The notes under the pieces were generated by a model that worked only from the letters and a program-made list of their open reading frames with translations, had not been told where the DNA came from and ran no database searches. Below are positions 10,351-19,512 of a stretch of 64,000 nucleotides of DNA, one piece after another. The stretch is taken from positions 1,054,001 through 1,118,000 of the forward strand of contig NZ_PEAY01000001.1 of assembly GCF_002807665.1 (NCBI RefSeq). Direction: 5' to 3'. The position numbers were made by a program, and so were the translations under genes. Source of the DNA: Neoalteromonas facilis. GTDB lineage: Bacteria > Pseudomonadota > Gammaproteobacteria > Enterobacterales > Alteromonadaceae. Position 1 is the stretch's first letter. Each line of letters opens with the position of its first letter.

Positions 10351-12072
10351 TTACATGCGATTAGTTGTTTCTATACCCAACAAATCAAGGCCTGTGCGCA
10401 ACGTCGATGCTGTAAGATGAGCCAAGGTTAAACGGCTCTCACGTACGTCTTCGCTAATATCCGGTTTGAGTATTGGGCATGCTTCGTAAAAGCGCATAAA
10501 TCCGCTGGCAAGATCGTATAAATAGGCACACAACACATGCGGCGTGGCATCTTCAGCTACCACTAATAGCGCGTCTTCAAATTGCGCCAACTTTGTTGTA
10601 AGTGCCTTTTCTTCTGGTTCTGAAATACTGACCGTAGCAGGCGCAAAGTCCCCTTCCAGCTTGTCGAAGATACTTTGGATACGCGTATAAGCATATTGCA
10701 AATACGGTGCTGTATTCCCCTCAAAACTCAGCATCTGATCCCAATCAAATACATAGTCAGTCGTGCGATTTTTACTCAAGTCAGCATACTTCACCGCACC
10801 AATACCAATCTTTCGCGCTAATTCAGCGTCAACAGCTTGGCCTTCCGCTCGCTCTGCAAGTAGTGCAGAAGCGCGTTCAACTGATTCTGTCAGCAAGTCA
10901 TACAACTTGACGGTGCCACCTGTGCGCGTTTTGAACGGTTTGCCGTCTTTACCTAGCATCATGCCAAAGGGGCAATGCTCGTATTGCTGATCTTCACGAA
11001 TAAAGCCGGCTTTACGCGCTACGATTTCGGTCTGTTTGAAATGCAGACTCTGTCGCGCATCAGTAAATATCAACGTACGGTCAGCATTTAACTTGCCATT
11101 GCGGTAACGAATCGCAGCTAAGTCAGTAGTGGCGTATAGGTAACCGCCACCCGATTTTTGAATAATATAAACAGCAGGCTTACCTTCTTTGTCAGCCATT
11201 TCAGGTAAAAACACAACTTGGGCGCCTTGATCTTCTACCGCAATACCCGCTTGTTTTAATTCGCTTACTACTGCTGCAAGATCGGGGTTATACGCGCTTT
11301 CACCCATAACATCGCCACGGGTTAAACTGACATTTAATAACGCGTAAACATCTTCACTATGCTGAATGGATACATCAATAAACTGTTGCCATAAAGCCAT
11401 ACAGGTAGCGTCACCACTCTGTAACTTCACCACGTATTCACGCGCACGGTCTGCAAATCCATCTTCGTCATCAAAACGAACTTTAGCCGCGCGATAAAAA
11501 TCTTCTAAGTCACTGAGAGCAGTTTCCGCAACGGTGTTGGTTGCTAGTTGGTCACTCAAATGAGCCAGCAGCATCCCAAATTGTGTTCCCCAGTCACCCA
11601 TGTGATTTTGGCGGACCACTTTGTGCCCCAGAAATTCAAGCACTTTAACCGTCGCATCACCGATAATCGTGCTGCGTAAATGACCGACGTGCATCTCTTT
11701 CGCCAGGTTTGGGGATGAATAATCAACAACCACGGTCTGAGACTCTTGCTTCGATACTGTAACGCGAGCGTCATTCGCTGCCGCTTGTGCCCAATTGGCT
11801 AGAAATTCAGCAGAAAGATGAATATTAATAAAGCCTGGGCCGGCGATTTCTAATTTATCCGCCATTCCCTGCATATCCACCGCATCAACAATAAGCTGTG
11901 CAATTTCGCGCGGATTCTTCTTTTCAGATTTAGCCAAAGCCATGGCGCCATTAAATTGATAGTCGCCAAATTCAGGACGCGTACTTCGGCTCAAAGGGAC
12001 TTTAGAGTTATCGAAACCTAATTGCTCAAGGGCGTGCTGAAAGCGTTGTGTGATAAGCGCATGTAAATTCAT
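10351..12072 (-). CDS. argS: Arginyl-tRNA synthetase
   Basis: Charges tRNA-Arg. The 573 residues contain the N-terminal Add-1 domain (about 1-100), the class I catalytic core with the HIGH-type motif HVGHLRST (about 129), and the C-terminal all-helical DALR anticodon-binding domain ending in [13 protein letters not shown]. It is 11 bp downstream of prfC on the same strand, so the two are probably co-transcribed. Confidence 0.96.
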   Translation of the reverse strand: MNLHALITQRFQHALEQLGFDNSKVPLSRSTRPEFGDYQFNGAMALAKSEKKNPREIAQLIVDAVDMQGMADKLEIAGPGFINIHLSAEFLANWAQAAANDARVTVSKQESQTVVVDYSSPNLAKEMHVGHLRSTIIGDATVKVLEFLGHKVVRQNHMGDWGTQFGMLLAHLSDQLATNTVAETALSDLEDFYRAAKVRFDDEDGFADRAREYVVKLQSGDATCMALWQQFIDVSIQHSEDVYALLNVSLTRGDVMGESAYNPDLAAVVSELKQAGIAVEDQGAQVVFLPEMADKEGKPAVYIIQKSGGGYLYATTDLAAIRYRNGKLNADRTLIFTDARQSLHFKQTEIVARKAGFIREDQQYEHCPFGMMLGKDGKPFKTRTGGTVKLYDLLTESVERASALLAERAEGQAVDAELARKIGIGAVKYADLSKNRTTDYVFDWDQMLSFEGNTAPYLQYAYTRIQSIFDKLEGDFAPATVSISEPEEKALTTKLAQFEDALLVVAEDATPHVLCAYLYDLASGFMRFYEACPILKPDISEDVRESRLTLAHLTASTLRTGLDLLGIETTNRM

Positions 12073-12083
12073 AATCGGCTAGC

Positions 12084-13673
12084 TTAATGTTCTCTTGTGG
12101 TTTTAAATGTAATGTCAGGATGACGTTCCTGAGCAAGTGACAGATTCACCATTGTGGGTGCGATGTAAGCGAGGTTTTCACCGCCATCTAGTGCAAGGTT
12201 GCTTTCAGACTTACGCCTGAACTCATCTAATTTCTTCTCATCGTCACTGTATACCCAACGTGCTGTGGACACGTTTACGGATTCATAAATAGCTTCAACA
12301 TTGTATTCCGATTTTAATCGTGCGACGACGACGTCAAACTGAAGTACACCGACGGCACCCACAATAAGATCGTTATTGATCAATGGTCTGAATACCTGCA
12401 CAGCGCCTTCTTCCGACAATTGGATTAGCCCTTTTAAAAGTTGCTTTTGCTTGAGCGGATCTTTCAAGCGAATACGCTTGAACAGTTCTGGTGCGAAGTT
12501 AGGGATCCCCTTGAAACGGTGATCTTCACCAGCAGTAAACGTATCGCCTATGCGAATAGAACCGTGGTTGTGTAAACCTATTATATCGCCGGCATAGGCC
12601 TCTTCCAGAAGCGCCCTGTCTCCGGCTAAGAATGTCAATGCATCCGATATACGAATATCTTTACCAACACGGGTATGACGCATTTTCATGCCTTTTTCGT
12701 ATTTTCCCGACACGATACGGCAAAACGCAATACGGTCGCGGTGCTTCGGATCCATATTGGCTTGAATTTTAAATACAAACCCACTGAATTTTTCTTCTGT
12801 GGCTTCAACCACGCGTGCATCCGTTTCGCGACTTTGTGGTGCTGGCGCCCAAGCGGTAAGGCCATCAAGCATATGGTCTACGCCAAAGTTACCTAGGGCT
12901 GTACCAAAGAATACAGGTGTTAATTGCCCCTGCATAAACATCTCATGATCAAACTCATTCGATGCGCCCAACACCAGCTCCAATTCATCGCGTAGTTGGG
13001 CAGCTAAATCATCGCCCACAGCCGTGTCTAATTCGGGGTTGTCTAAGCCCTTAATGATACGTACTTCCTGTATCATGTGGCCTTGCCCAGTTTGATACAA
13101 AATCGTCTCGTCACGGTGTAAGTGATAAACGCCCTTAAATGACTTACCACACCCTATTGGCCATGTGATCGGTGCACACAAGATATCAAGCTCAGTTTCT
13201 ACCTCATCGAGCAACTCCATAGGGTCGCGAATATCTCGGTCCAACTTGTTCATAAAAGTGAGAATAGGGGTATCACGCAAACGTGTGACTTCCATTAGTT
13301 TGCGCGTTCGATCTTCTACACCTTTCGCAGCGTCAATCACCATTAAACATGAATCAACCGCGGTTAATGTGCGGTAGGTATCTTCAGAGAAATCTTCGTG
13401 TCCTGGCGTGTCTAACAAATTGACTAAACATTCCGCGTAGGGAAACTGCATAACTGAGGTGGTAACCGAAATACCACGCTCTTTTTCCATTTCCATCCAA
13501 TCCGATTTAGCATGCTGGCCCGACTTTTTACCCTTTACAGTACCCGCTGTTTGCAGTGCGTTTCCGAACAACAATACTTTTTCGGTGATCGTGGTTTTAC
13601 CCGCATCGGGGTGAGAAATAATCGCAAAGGTTCTGCGTTTGTTAATTTCGTTTAATAATTTGGCATTAGCCAT
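12084..13673 (-). CDS. prfC: Peptide chain release factor 3
   Basis: GTPase that recycles RF1 and RF2 after termination. The 529 residues match the E. coli length. G-domain motifs: P-loop SHPDAGKTT (20-28), DTPGH (G3) and NKLD (G4). The start at 13673 was chosen because the family begins a few residues before [15 protein letters not shown] and an AGGA lies ten bases upstream; the upstream in-frame TTG at 13691 overlaps that ribosome-binding site. A TATAAT-like -10 is at 13810-13815 on the minus strand, but no good -35 accompanies it. Confidence 0.95.
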   Translation of the reverse strand: MANAKLLNEINKRRTFAIISHPDAGKTTITEKVLLFGNALQTAGTVKGKKSGQHAKSDWMEMEKERGISVTTSVMQFPYAECLVNLLDTPGHEDFSEDTYRTLTAVDSCLMVIDAAKGVEDRTRKLMEVTRLRDTPILTFMNKLDRDIRDPMELLDEVETELDILCAPITWPIGCGKSFKGVYHLHRDETILYQTGQGHMIQEVRIIKGLDNPELDTAVGDDLAAQLRDELELVLGASNEFDHEMFMQGQLTPVFFGTALGNFGVDHMLDGLTAWAPAPQSRETDARVVEATEEKFSGFVFKIQANMDPKHRDRIAFCRIVSGKYEKGMKMRHTRVGKDIRISDALTFLAGDRALLEEAYAGDIIGLHNHGSIRIGDTFTAGEDHRFKGIPNFAPELFKRIRLKDPLKQKQLLKGLIQLSEEGAVQVFRPLINNDLIVGAVGVLQFDVVVARLKSEYNVEAIYESVNVSTARWVYSDDEKKLDEFRRKSESNLALDGGENLAYIAPTMVNLSLAQERHPDITFKTTREH

Positions 13674-13971
13674 GTATCGTATATCCTGCAATGCGCGGCC
13701 GAGTGCGCTTTATCGTTAAGCCTTTAGCTCTGCATTTTTAAAACGTAAAGCGTAGATCCCGCCATACATTTGAATCGTTGTTTCAACTAGAGCATTTTGA
13801 GTGGTGCGTATTATACAAGGGTTTGTGCGTAAGTCTTGGTCAATGTCCAAGTAATCCACATTTTTTGCCTAAATTTGGCTCGCTTCTTGGAAAATCAATT
13901 CATTGCCACTAGCAACTGGCAAATATGCCAAGTTTATGTGGTCAAAACAGACTTTTTCTTGCCAAGTAGAA

Positions 13972-14430
13972 TTACGATATTCGTCGCATAATGATCGCGT
14001 CTTCTTTGGCCGACTCAGGCGTTGCTCCCGAATAGTAATCCTTCCTAACCGTTATGGTCTCAAACCCCATGCATTCATAAAGTCTAATCGCATGTGTATT
14101 CGATGCTCTCACCTCTAGCCATGATTCTGATGCTGACTTAGACTCAGCCATGCGTATAAAGTGCTCGACCAATAGACGTCCTAATCCTTGATTGCGGCTC
14201 GATTCTGCTACTGCCACGTCCATCAATGTAGCTTCTTCAGCAACGAGTAAACCGATGTAATAACCCAATACCTTACCCTCTTGTATCATCACATAGGCAA
14301 AATAAGGTGATGTCATGCAGTCCATAAACACTTTGCGTGACCAAGGGGCAGGATGAGACAAGCGACAAATAGAATATGCACTGTCCGATTCAGGCGTATC
14401 CGCGATTAAAGGTGAAAAGGATTTATCCAC
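13972..14430 (-). CDS. rimI: Ribosomal protein S18-alanine N-acetyltransferase
   Basis: A 152-residue GNAT enzyme expected to acetylate the N-terminal Ala of ribosomal protein S18. The acetyl-CoA pyrophosphate-binding loop is RNQGLG. It starts with GTG at 14430 and overlaps the end of holD by eight bases, the same holD-rimI pairing as in Enterobacteria, which supports the call over a generic acetyltransferase. Confidence 0.85.
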   Translation of the reverse strand: MDKSFSPLIADTPESDSAYSICRLSHPAPWSRKVFMDCMTSPYFAYVMIQEGKVLGYYIGLLVAEEATLMDVAVAESSRNQGLGRLLVEHFIRMAESKSASESWLEVRASNTHAIRLYECMGFETITVRKDYYSGATPESAKEDAIIMRRIS

Positions 14431-14746
14431 GTTCGGTTAGTTTCGCCCACAGCTGTTTTTTAAGGTCTGCTGTAAAGCTACTCTCGCCGTCAGGGAAGCC
14501 CACTTTCTGGCCATCAAACACCAACTCAGAGTGAACCCTGTCGCTCTCTTGAACTTTCCCTTCATATGAATCATTTAAATACGTCAGAGCAATGGCAATA
14601 TCATCTAACAATTGTTGCGACAGAATCGGTTGTTTCGGTGTTGCAGCGCTATCGTCAGTTGAAGCGGTGTTACTTTGCCAAACCGTTATCCCCATGGCTT
14701 GAAGCACAGCTTGTTGGTATCGTTCTCGAGAATGAAGGTTAGACAT
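14423..14746 (-). CDS. holD: DNA polymerase III psi subunit
   Basis: A 107-residue protein resembling HolD, the clamp-loader subunit that links the tau/gamma complex via chi to SSB. The N-terminal QQAVLQAMGITVW resembles the chi-binding segment of E. coli psi (QLQQLGITQW). The start at 14746 is chosen because upstream in-frame codons run into the tRNA-Trp gene. Psi evolves rapidly and this copy is shorter than E. coli's (137). Its position before rimI is the main support. Confidence 0.8.
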   Translation of the reverse strand: MSNLHSRERYQQAVLQAMGITVWQSNTASTDDSAATPKQPILSQQLLDDIAIALTYLNDSYEGKVQESDRVHSELVFDGQKVGFPDGESSFTADLKKQLWAKLTERG

Positions 14747-14797
14747 TTTTTGGCAAACACTCCTACGTGAATAGTAACGTAGTGTATCAGAGAAAAG

Positions 14798-14874
14798 TGG
14801 CAGGGGTGGAGGGACTCGAACCCCCAACCATCGGTTTTGGAGACCGCTGTTCTACCAATTCGAACTACACCCCT
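14798..14874 (-). tRNA. tRNA-Trp (CCA anticodon)
   Basis: The minus strand folds as a 77-nt cloverleaf including an encoded 3' CCA. The 7-bp acceptor stem pairs AGGGGTG with CACCCCT, the anticodon loop reads CTCCAAA (anticodon CCA), and the T arm contains GGTTCGAGTCC. It lies 51 bp upstream of holD on the same strand and may share its transcript. Confidence 0.95.
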
Positions 14875-14927
14875 AGCGCGGACGCATTATACGTATGCCT
14901 AATTAAAGGTAAAGAAAAAACTCACTT

Positions 14928-15731
14928 TCAACGTGCATTTGTGTGCGCTTTAATCGCAGCGTACCACAATTGATAGGTAAAATTGAGTAGCGGCTGATAC
15001 TTATGTAAACGCTCAGAGATTAAATCTACCGACAATCCAGTGTTATCGGCATAGCATTCTATCAACAACGCTTGCTGCATGGTGTTAAGGCGATTGATTT
15101 TGATTGCTGAACCGATATCAAAAAAACGATTCCCTGTTGCAGCGTATTCCCAATCAATCAACACTGGGGTTTCATAATCCACAATATGATTTAACGAAAG
15201 GTCATTGTGGCAAAACACCAAGTGCTCTTTTTCATCCATCGCCTGATCATACAGCGGCAATAACGTTTGTATCTGACGCCCTAATCCCGATTTCTCCGCC
15301 GGACCAGAAACCGCCATATAGTGCTCCCACTGAGCGGGTAAGTCATTCAGGCTTGTGGTAATTTTAAGGTCATGCGTGAGACAGAGTGCCTTGGCTAAGT
15401 GCTGCATTTTGGCGTTATCAGGCAACAAAGTTAAAGGCTGAATGCAGGGCGATATCCATTCTTCAACATATAACCCTCGCTCTTGCGATAAATACAGCGG
15501 CATGGGTGCCAATCCAGCTTTGGCTACTTTTCGTTGCATCGCAAGTAATAGAGGACGGGCCCTCCCCGTTGCTTCATCAGCATGAAACCATTTAACGAGA
15601 AAACGTTCATCTTCAGAGGACAGACAATATGTTGCATTCACGGGTGATTCATTGATAACACGCAATTGCCCCTCATCGCCCACTCCGAGGGATTCTCTCA
15701 TCGATAACGGTAAATCAGCTATTGTCAGCAT
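14928..15731 (-). CDS. Probable thiamine kinase (aminoglycoside phosphotransferase fold)
   Basis: A 267-residue APH/choline-kinase-type phosphotransferase. The catalytic loop HNDLSLNHIVD and the metal-binding LIDWEYAATGNRFFDIGS are both intact, so it should be active. Fold alone does not give the substrate. Thiamine is inferred because it is the last gene of a cluster headed by a TPP riboswitch and containing a PnuT-type transporter; a transporter for free thiamine needs a kinase to trap it. The ATG at 15731 is chosen, just after the pnuT stop; an upstream TTG at 15752 lies inside pnuT. Confidence 0.75.
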   Translation of the reverse strand: MLTIADLPLSMRESLGVGDEGQLRVINESPVNATYCLSSEDERFLVKWFHADEATGRARPLLLAMQRKVAKAGLAPMPLYLSQERGLYVEEWISPCIQPLTLLPDNAKMQHLAKALCLTHDLKITTSLNDLPAQWEHYMAVSGPAEKSGLGRQIQTLLPLYDQAMDEKEHLVFCHNDLSLNHIVDYETPVLIDWEYAATGNRFFDIGSAIKINRLNTMQQALLIECYADNTGLSVDLISERLHKYQPLLNFTYQLWYAAIKAHTNAR

Positions 15732-15735
15732 ATGT

Positions 15736-16356
15736 TTATTCTTGTGTAGCAAGGCGTGTCTTGGGCGTGAGCCATTGTATCAAACCATATACTGCCAGTC
15801 CGACATACAATAAGAAAAGTAAACTGGTCAATACCAGCCCTACTTGCCAATAGAGCCAGCAAGACACGGCATTTATCACCACCCAATACACCCAATTATC
15901 AAGCTTTTTGAAAACAACCATTAGGGTTGTAACAACGCTAGCGACGGTTACAAAGGCATCAACATAAACATAAGACGTTGATGAAAATGAGGACACATAG
16001 CTTGCAACCAGCAACGTAACGAGGAGGATCCCCAACACTATCGCTGTATTTTCTTGCCAGCTTAGGCGCGTAGGCTCAAAGTTGTCTTCCTCTTTTTTCC
16101 ATCGTACAAAGCCCACAACAGCCATGAGTACGTAATACCCATTCAAGCCAACTTGAAACGGCAGATTAACGTCCCAGAAAATAACGGTATAGAGAGCAGT
16201 ACTAATACCGGCACACAGCCAACACCATATATTTTTCTTAGCAGCCAACAGTACATAAGCAATCGCGAGCACTACCGCGACGACTTCAAGCCACTGCATC
16301 ACGACAACTTGCTCAATTAATGCATCGAGTGCCGTGAGAAAGGCATCATGATTCAT
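15736..16356 (-). CDS. pnuT: PnuC-family transporter, probable thiamine transporter PnuT
   Basis: A 206-residue inner-membrane protein with about seven hydrophobic helices and the W-rich PnuC-family segments (KKNIWCWLCAGISTALYT; NWVYWVVINAVSCWLYW). PnuC members carry nicotinamide riboside, while PnuT members carry thiamine. The latter is inferred from the TPP riboswitch and the neighbouring genes, following the omr1-pnuT arrangement described by comparative genomics of thiamine regulons. It overlaps the preceding 90-residue gene by eleven bases. Confidence 0.85.
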   Translation of the reverse strand: MNHDAFLTALDALIEQVVVMQWLEVVAVVLAIAYVLLAAKKNIWCWLCAGISTALYTVIFWDVNLPFQVGLNGYYVLMAVVGFVRWKKEEDNFEPTRLSWQENTAIVLGILLVTLLVASYVSSFSSTSYVYVDAFVTVASVVTTLMVVFKKLDNWVYWVVINAVSCWLYWQVGLVLTSLLFLLYVGLAVYGLIQWLTPKTRLATQE

Positions 16357-16618
16357 GATAAAGACCCGGTTTCACGTCGTCTCCGGCTAAAAACTTACAC
16401 ACGAATATCGCCTGGCCTACCTCGTTATGGATAGCTTCTATTTCATGACTTAACACTTCAAACACTGTACGGTAATCACCACGAACCTGTGTACTTGTGG
16501 TTGACGTAGACAGCTCTAGGGTTGAGTGATTTTGCAGTCGCCCAATGAATGTTTTGATCACATCAACATAACCATCCATCAGAGGATAGAGCGATATTTC
16601 CACAGTACACAGTTTCAT
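16346..16618 (-). CDS. Small YkoF/MTH1187-like (thiamine-binding-type) protein
   Basis: A 90-residue single-domain protein. The start VEISLYPL, the central STTSTQVRGDYRTVFEVL and the closing VGQAIFVCKF resemble the COG0011/YkoF-related ferredoxin-like domain found in thiamine-binding proteins. It has no signal peptide, so it is cytoplasmic. It sits between the riboswitch-controlled receptor and pnuT, so a thiamine-binding or accessory role is likely but inferred. Confidence 0.65.
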   Translation of the reverse strand: MKLCTVEISLYPLMDGYVDVIKTFIGRLQNHSTLELSTSTTSTQVRGDYRTVFEVLSHEIEAIHNEVGQAIFVCKFLAGDDVKPGLYHES

Positions 16619-16638
16619 TTGTCATTCCTTCGCTACAG

Positions 16639-18741
16639 CTAAAATTGCCAATTGAGCGTCACACCGAATTGTCGTTGCTGCCCAAATTGATAGTACGGTA
16701 CAGGGGTTTCATAACCGTCGCGTGGGTCGTTACTGAACCCGCCGAATCCGCGAACATAGTAGGTTCGATCAAACAGGTTTTTCACCCAAAACTGTACATC
16801 AAACTCGTTTATTTGCCATTCAATAGATGTGTCGACAAGCGCATAACCGGGAGAAGTGACGTCATGTCCATCTGAAAAACGGTACTCATCGTTGATATCC
16901 AGTTCGATGCGCCATTGCACATTATTGGTAATCGCTAACGAACTAAGCACATTTGCACTCCATTCCGGAGATTGTGCTTGTTTTTGCTTATTTACAAATT
17001 CACCATCGCTAGTTTGATAACCTTCAAATGTTGCCTCTAAATAGCCAAGGTTTACATTCACTGACCAAGCATCACTTAATTGCCACTGACTCTCAAACTC
17101 GATACCTTGATTGGTACCAACATCAGCATTCGCAATAATGTCGATAAAGTCGGTTGAGCCATTATCCCGTTCAAGGGTATCAAAATCAGCAATCTGAGTA
17201 TTTTCACGGTCCATATAGAAGATTGCGATACGCAGGTTTCCTGAGCCATCTAGTACACTGCGCTTTAAACCGACTTCATAATTCCAGTTATATTCTGGCT
17301 CATACAAACGAGCATTCTCTGACACTCTTTCGTCAGGGTTAAACCCAGCTGTTTTATACCCGCGAGAAATACTGCCATATAGCAGCCCACCCGCAATGGC
17401 GTAGTTAAGTGCAAACTTGCCTCCCAACAGGGTTTCATTGCTATCATCTTTAAAGCCTGAATTGTCTGAATAATGCAACGAAGAGCGCTCTACTCTTAGG
17501 CCCCACTGCATCCCCATACGAGAGCTTAGTTGAGTATCAAATCGAGTATACAGTGCGAAAGTACTGGGAGAGTATTCACTGGTAAAATCCGACGCGGCAT
17601 AGGTATAGTCTCGCAGCAGCGACTCTTCTCGATCACGATATACAGTGCCTAGTAACCAATCGACTTCCAGACCTGCAATTTGCCAAGGTTTATTCGACAC
17701 AGCACGCAATTCTATTTGTTTCGACGATACGTCTCTGAAGTAAGCATCAAATGACGAATATCCATATGGATGGAAGCCATCAAAAGTCCAATCCTCATCA
17801 TAACCGTAACCTAAATCACTATCGCTTACGGACAGGATACTGATCACATCTGCCGAATCCATTTGTGTCGTCAACCGTGCACTAAATGCGTGGGTTTTAT
17901 TGCGGTCAAATCCGGGTTCATCTGAGCGTGTCTTTCGATCATTATCCAATGAAAACGCATCATAGCCATTGTCTATGTTGAAATAGCGATAGTTCACGAC
18001 TAGTTCATTGGCTGCATTCAGCATCGAGGAGAACGCTAACCTTCCCGCTTGCTCATGGATATTATTGGTATCATCTCGATTCAAGAAGGTGTTAACGATA
18101 TCGCCATCGCTACGCTGCTCAACCCAAGAAGCTCGGTACCCCGTTTGCTTTCCCAAGTCTCCTCCGGCGGCTATTCCCACACGCCATGTTTGTTGGCTTG
18201 CGTAAGACAACAACAATTGATTGTCTACTACTCCTCCGGGAGCTGTGCCTCGCATGTTGATTGCGCCAGCCAAAGCGCCAATGCCAAACTCAGTCGCTTG
18301 CGGACCTCTTAAAACCTCTAGCTGTGCGATGTCAAAAGGTGTTGCTAATGCAAATAGTCCGGTTAGGTCAATATCGTCTAATGTGAAGCTCACCGAGGGG
18401 TTTAATGGCTCACTGAACTGACTGCGTTCACCTATACCGCGTATTTGGATAAAGCGTCCGCGCGAAGCACCGCTGGCGAAATTAACATTGGGAATGCTGC
18501 CTAACAGCGCATCAATATGTTGCCCTTGCCGCTGTTCAATCCTTGCTGCAGACAATATGGAAGCACTGGCAGACAGTTGATCCAGTGTTACTTGTCGAAA
18601 ATCAGATGAAACGATGATCCGCTCAATGTCATTTGAGTTCGGTTCCAAGGTATCGTTAGTTTGTGCCAGAGCGGGCGCAATGACTGAGTGACTGAGTATC
18701 AGCGCGCTTGAAACGCTGAATGATAAAAATTTAAATGTCAT
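16639..18741 (-). CDS. TonB-dependent outer-membrane receptor, probable thiamine receptor
   Basis: A 700-residue receptor: signal peptide of about 26 residues ending ALA, an N-terminal plug (about 55-160), and a 22-strand barrel ending in the outer-membrane-type aromatic terminus NWQF. It moves its substrate through the outer membrane with energy from TonB-ExbBD. Substrate is inferred from the TPP riboswitch directly upstream and the downstream pnuT and kinase genes, matching the thiamine receptor called Omr1 in comparative studies. Twenty bases separate it from the next gene. Confidence 0.85.
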   Translation of the reverse strand: MTFKFLSFSVSSALILSHSVIAPALAQTNDTLEPNSNDIERIIVSSDFRQVTLDQLSASASILSAARIEQRQGQHIDALLGSIPNVNFASGASRGRFIQIRGIGERSQFSEPLNPSVSFTLDDIDLTGLFALATPFDIAQLEVLRGPQATEFGIGALAGAINMRGTAPGGVVDNQLLLSYASQQTWRVGIAAGGDLGKQTGYRASWVEQRSDGDIVNTFLNRDDTNNIHEQAGRLAFSSMLNAANELVVNYRYFNIDNGYDAFSLDNDRKTRSDEPGFDRNKTHAFSARLTTQMDSADVISILSVSDSDLGYGYDEDWTFDGFHPYGYSSFDAYFRDVSSKQIELRAVSNKPWQIAGLEVDWLLGTVYRDREESLLRDYTYAASDFTSEYSPSTFALYTRFDTQLSSRMGMQWGLRVERSSLHYSDNSGFKDDSNETLLGGKFALNYAIAGGLLYGSISRGYKTAGFNPDERVSENARLYEPEYNWNYEVGLKRSVLDGSGNLRIAIFYMDRENTQIADFDTLERDNGSTDFIDIIANADVGTNQGIEFESQWQLSDAWSVNVNLGYLEATFEGYQTSDGEFVNKQKQAQSPEWSANVLSSLAITNNVQWRIELDINDEYRFSDGHDVTSPGYALVDTSIEWQINEFDVQFWVKNLFDRTYYVRGFGGFSNDPRDGYETPVPYYQFGQQRQFGVTLNWQF

Positions 18742-18805
18742 AGGATCTCTTCGCTATTGCATGAAAAGACCCGGTTTTAACGGCAGGTGTAAAAGTTTGC
18801 GCTTT

Positions 18806-18905
18806 ACCATTCCTACGCCGGTATTATCCGGATCAGGTATAAGGGTTCCCTATATTGGATCTCAGCGTTGCTATACCAAGGTATAACGCGGCACCCCTAG
18901 GTTAT
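18806..18905 (-). promoter_or_regulatory. TPP riboswitch (THI element)
   Basis: The minus strand carries the conserved THI core: GGGGTGC at the 5' side, GCTGAGATC, then ACCTGATCCGGATAATACC and GGCGTAGGAA. It lies about 65-165 bases upstream of the receptor start, so thiamine pyrophosphate should repress the whole four-gene unit. No clear U-tract terminator follows, so the expression platform may act on translation initiation (inference). The remainder of the 305-bp gap (18742-19046) shows nothing else recognisable. Confidence 0.95.
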
Positions 18906-19046
18906 GTGTTCGAAACACGCGGCGAGTGTAGCATGGAAGAAATTTTACGGCTATCTCAAATGCTTAAAAACGAGCCTGTTAAGCCGTAGACCCAAATGGT
19001 AACGACCTAACGCGTTGTCATTGTTGCCCACTGCTAAAATGAATTT

Positions 19047-19463
19047 TTATGGCAAGAAGTTTAATGTTTTAAGTTCGTCAGTGGTGAGCTTTTCTAACAG
19101 CTCCGCGGTTTTGCCGTGAGCGATAGGCATACGGGTTTTCGGGTCGACCTGAACAAATACAATATCATCGGCCAAGCATATAGTCTTTTTAGTCGCTTTG
19201 TTTCGCACCAAGCATGTTACCGTTATAGACGTACGCCCCACTGATTTGGTCGCTAAACCAAATTCAACGATATCCCCTTGCAACGCAGGAGACTCAAAAC
19301 TGATTTCACCAATGTGTTTGGTCACCAAGCAATTTGTTTCCAACTGGCAAATGGCATAAATTGCAGCTTCTTCATCAATCCATTCTAATGCACGACCACC
19401 AAATAAAGAGCCTGCATAATTCAGATCACCTGGCATTACTAAACGACGAGATAAAAACCGCAT
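19047..19463 (-). CDS. Acyl-CoA thioesterase, hotdog fold
   Basis: A 138-residue cytoplasmic hotdog-domain protein. The segment PGDLNYAGSLFGGRALEWIDEEAA is the characteristic YciA/acyl-CoA hydrolase (BACH-type) active-site helix, with Asn and Asp positions retained. It hydrolyses acyl-CoA in the family; chain-length preference cannot be read. It is divergent from tmcA, with 49 bp between start codons. Confidence 0.85.
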   Translation of the reverse strand: MRFLSRRLVMPGDLNYAGSLFGGRALEWIDEEAAIYAICQLETNCLVTKHIGEISFESPALQGDIVEFGLATKSVGRTSITVTCLVRNKATKKTICLADDIVFVQVDPKTRMPIAHGKTAELLEKLTTDELKTLNFLP

Positions 19464-19512
19464 ACATTTTCCTATACACTTGCAGCTAGATTAACAACCT
19501 CCCCTAGTATAG

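Noticed and set aside
14767-14973. 68-codon + strand frame over tRNA-Trp
   Set aside because: Antisense translation of the tRNA; VEGLEPPT is the same kind of artefact.
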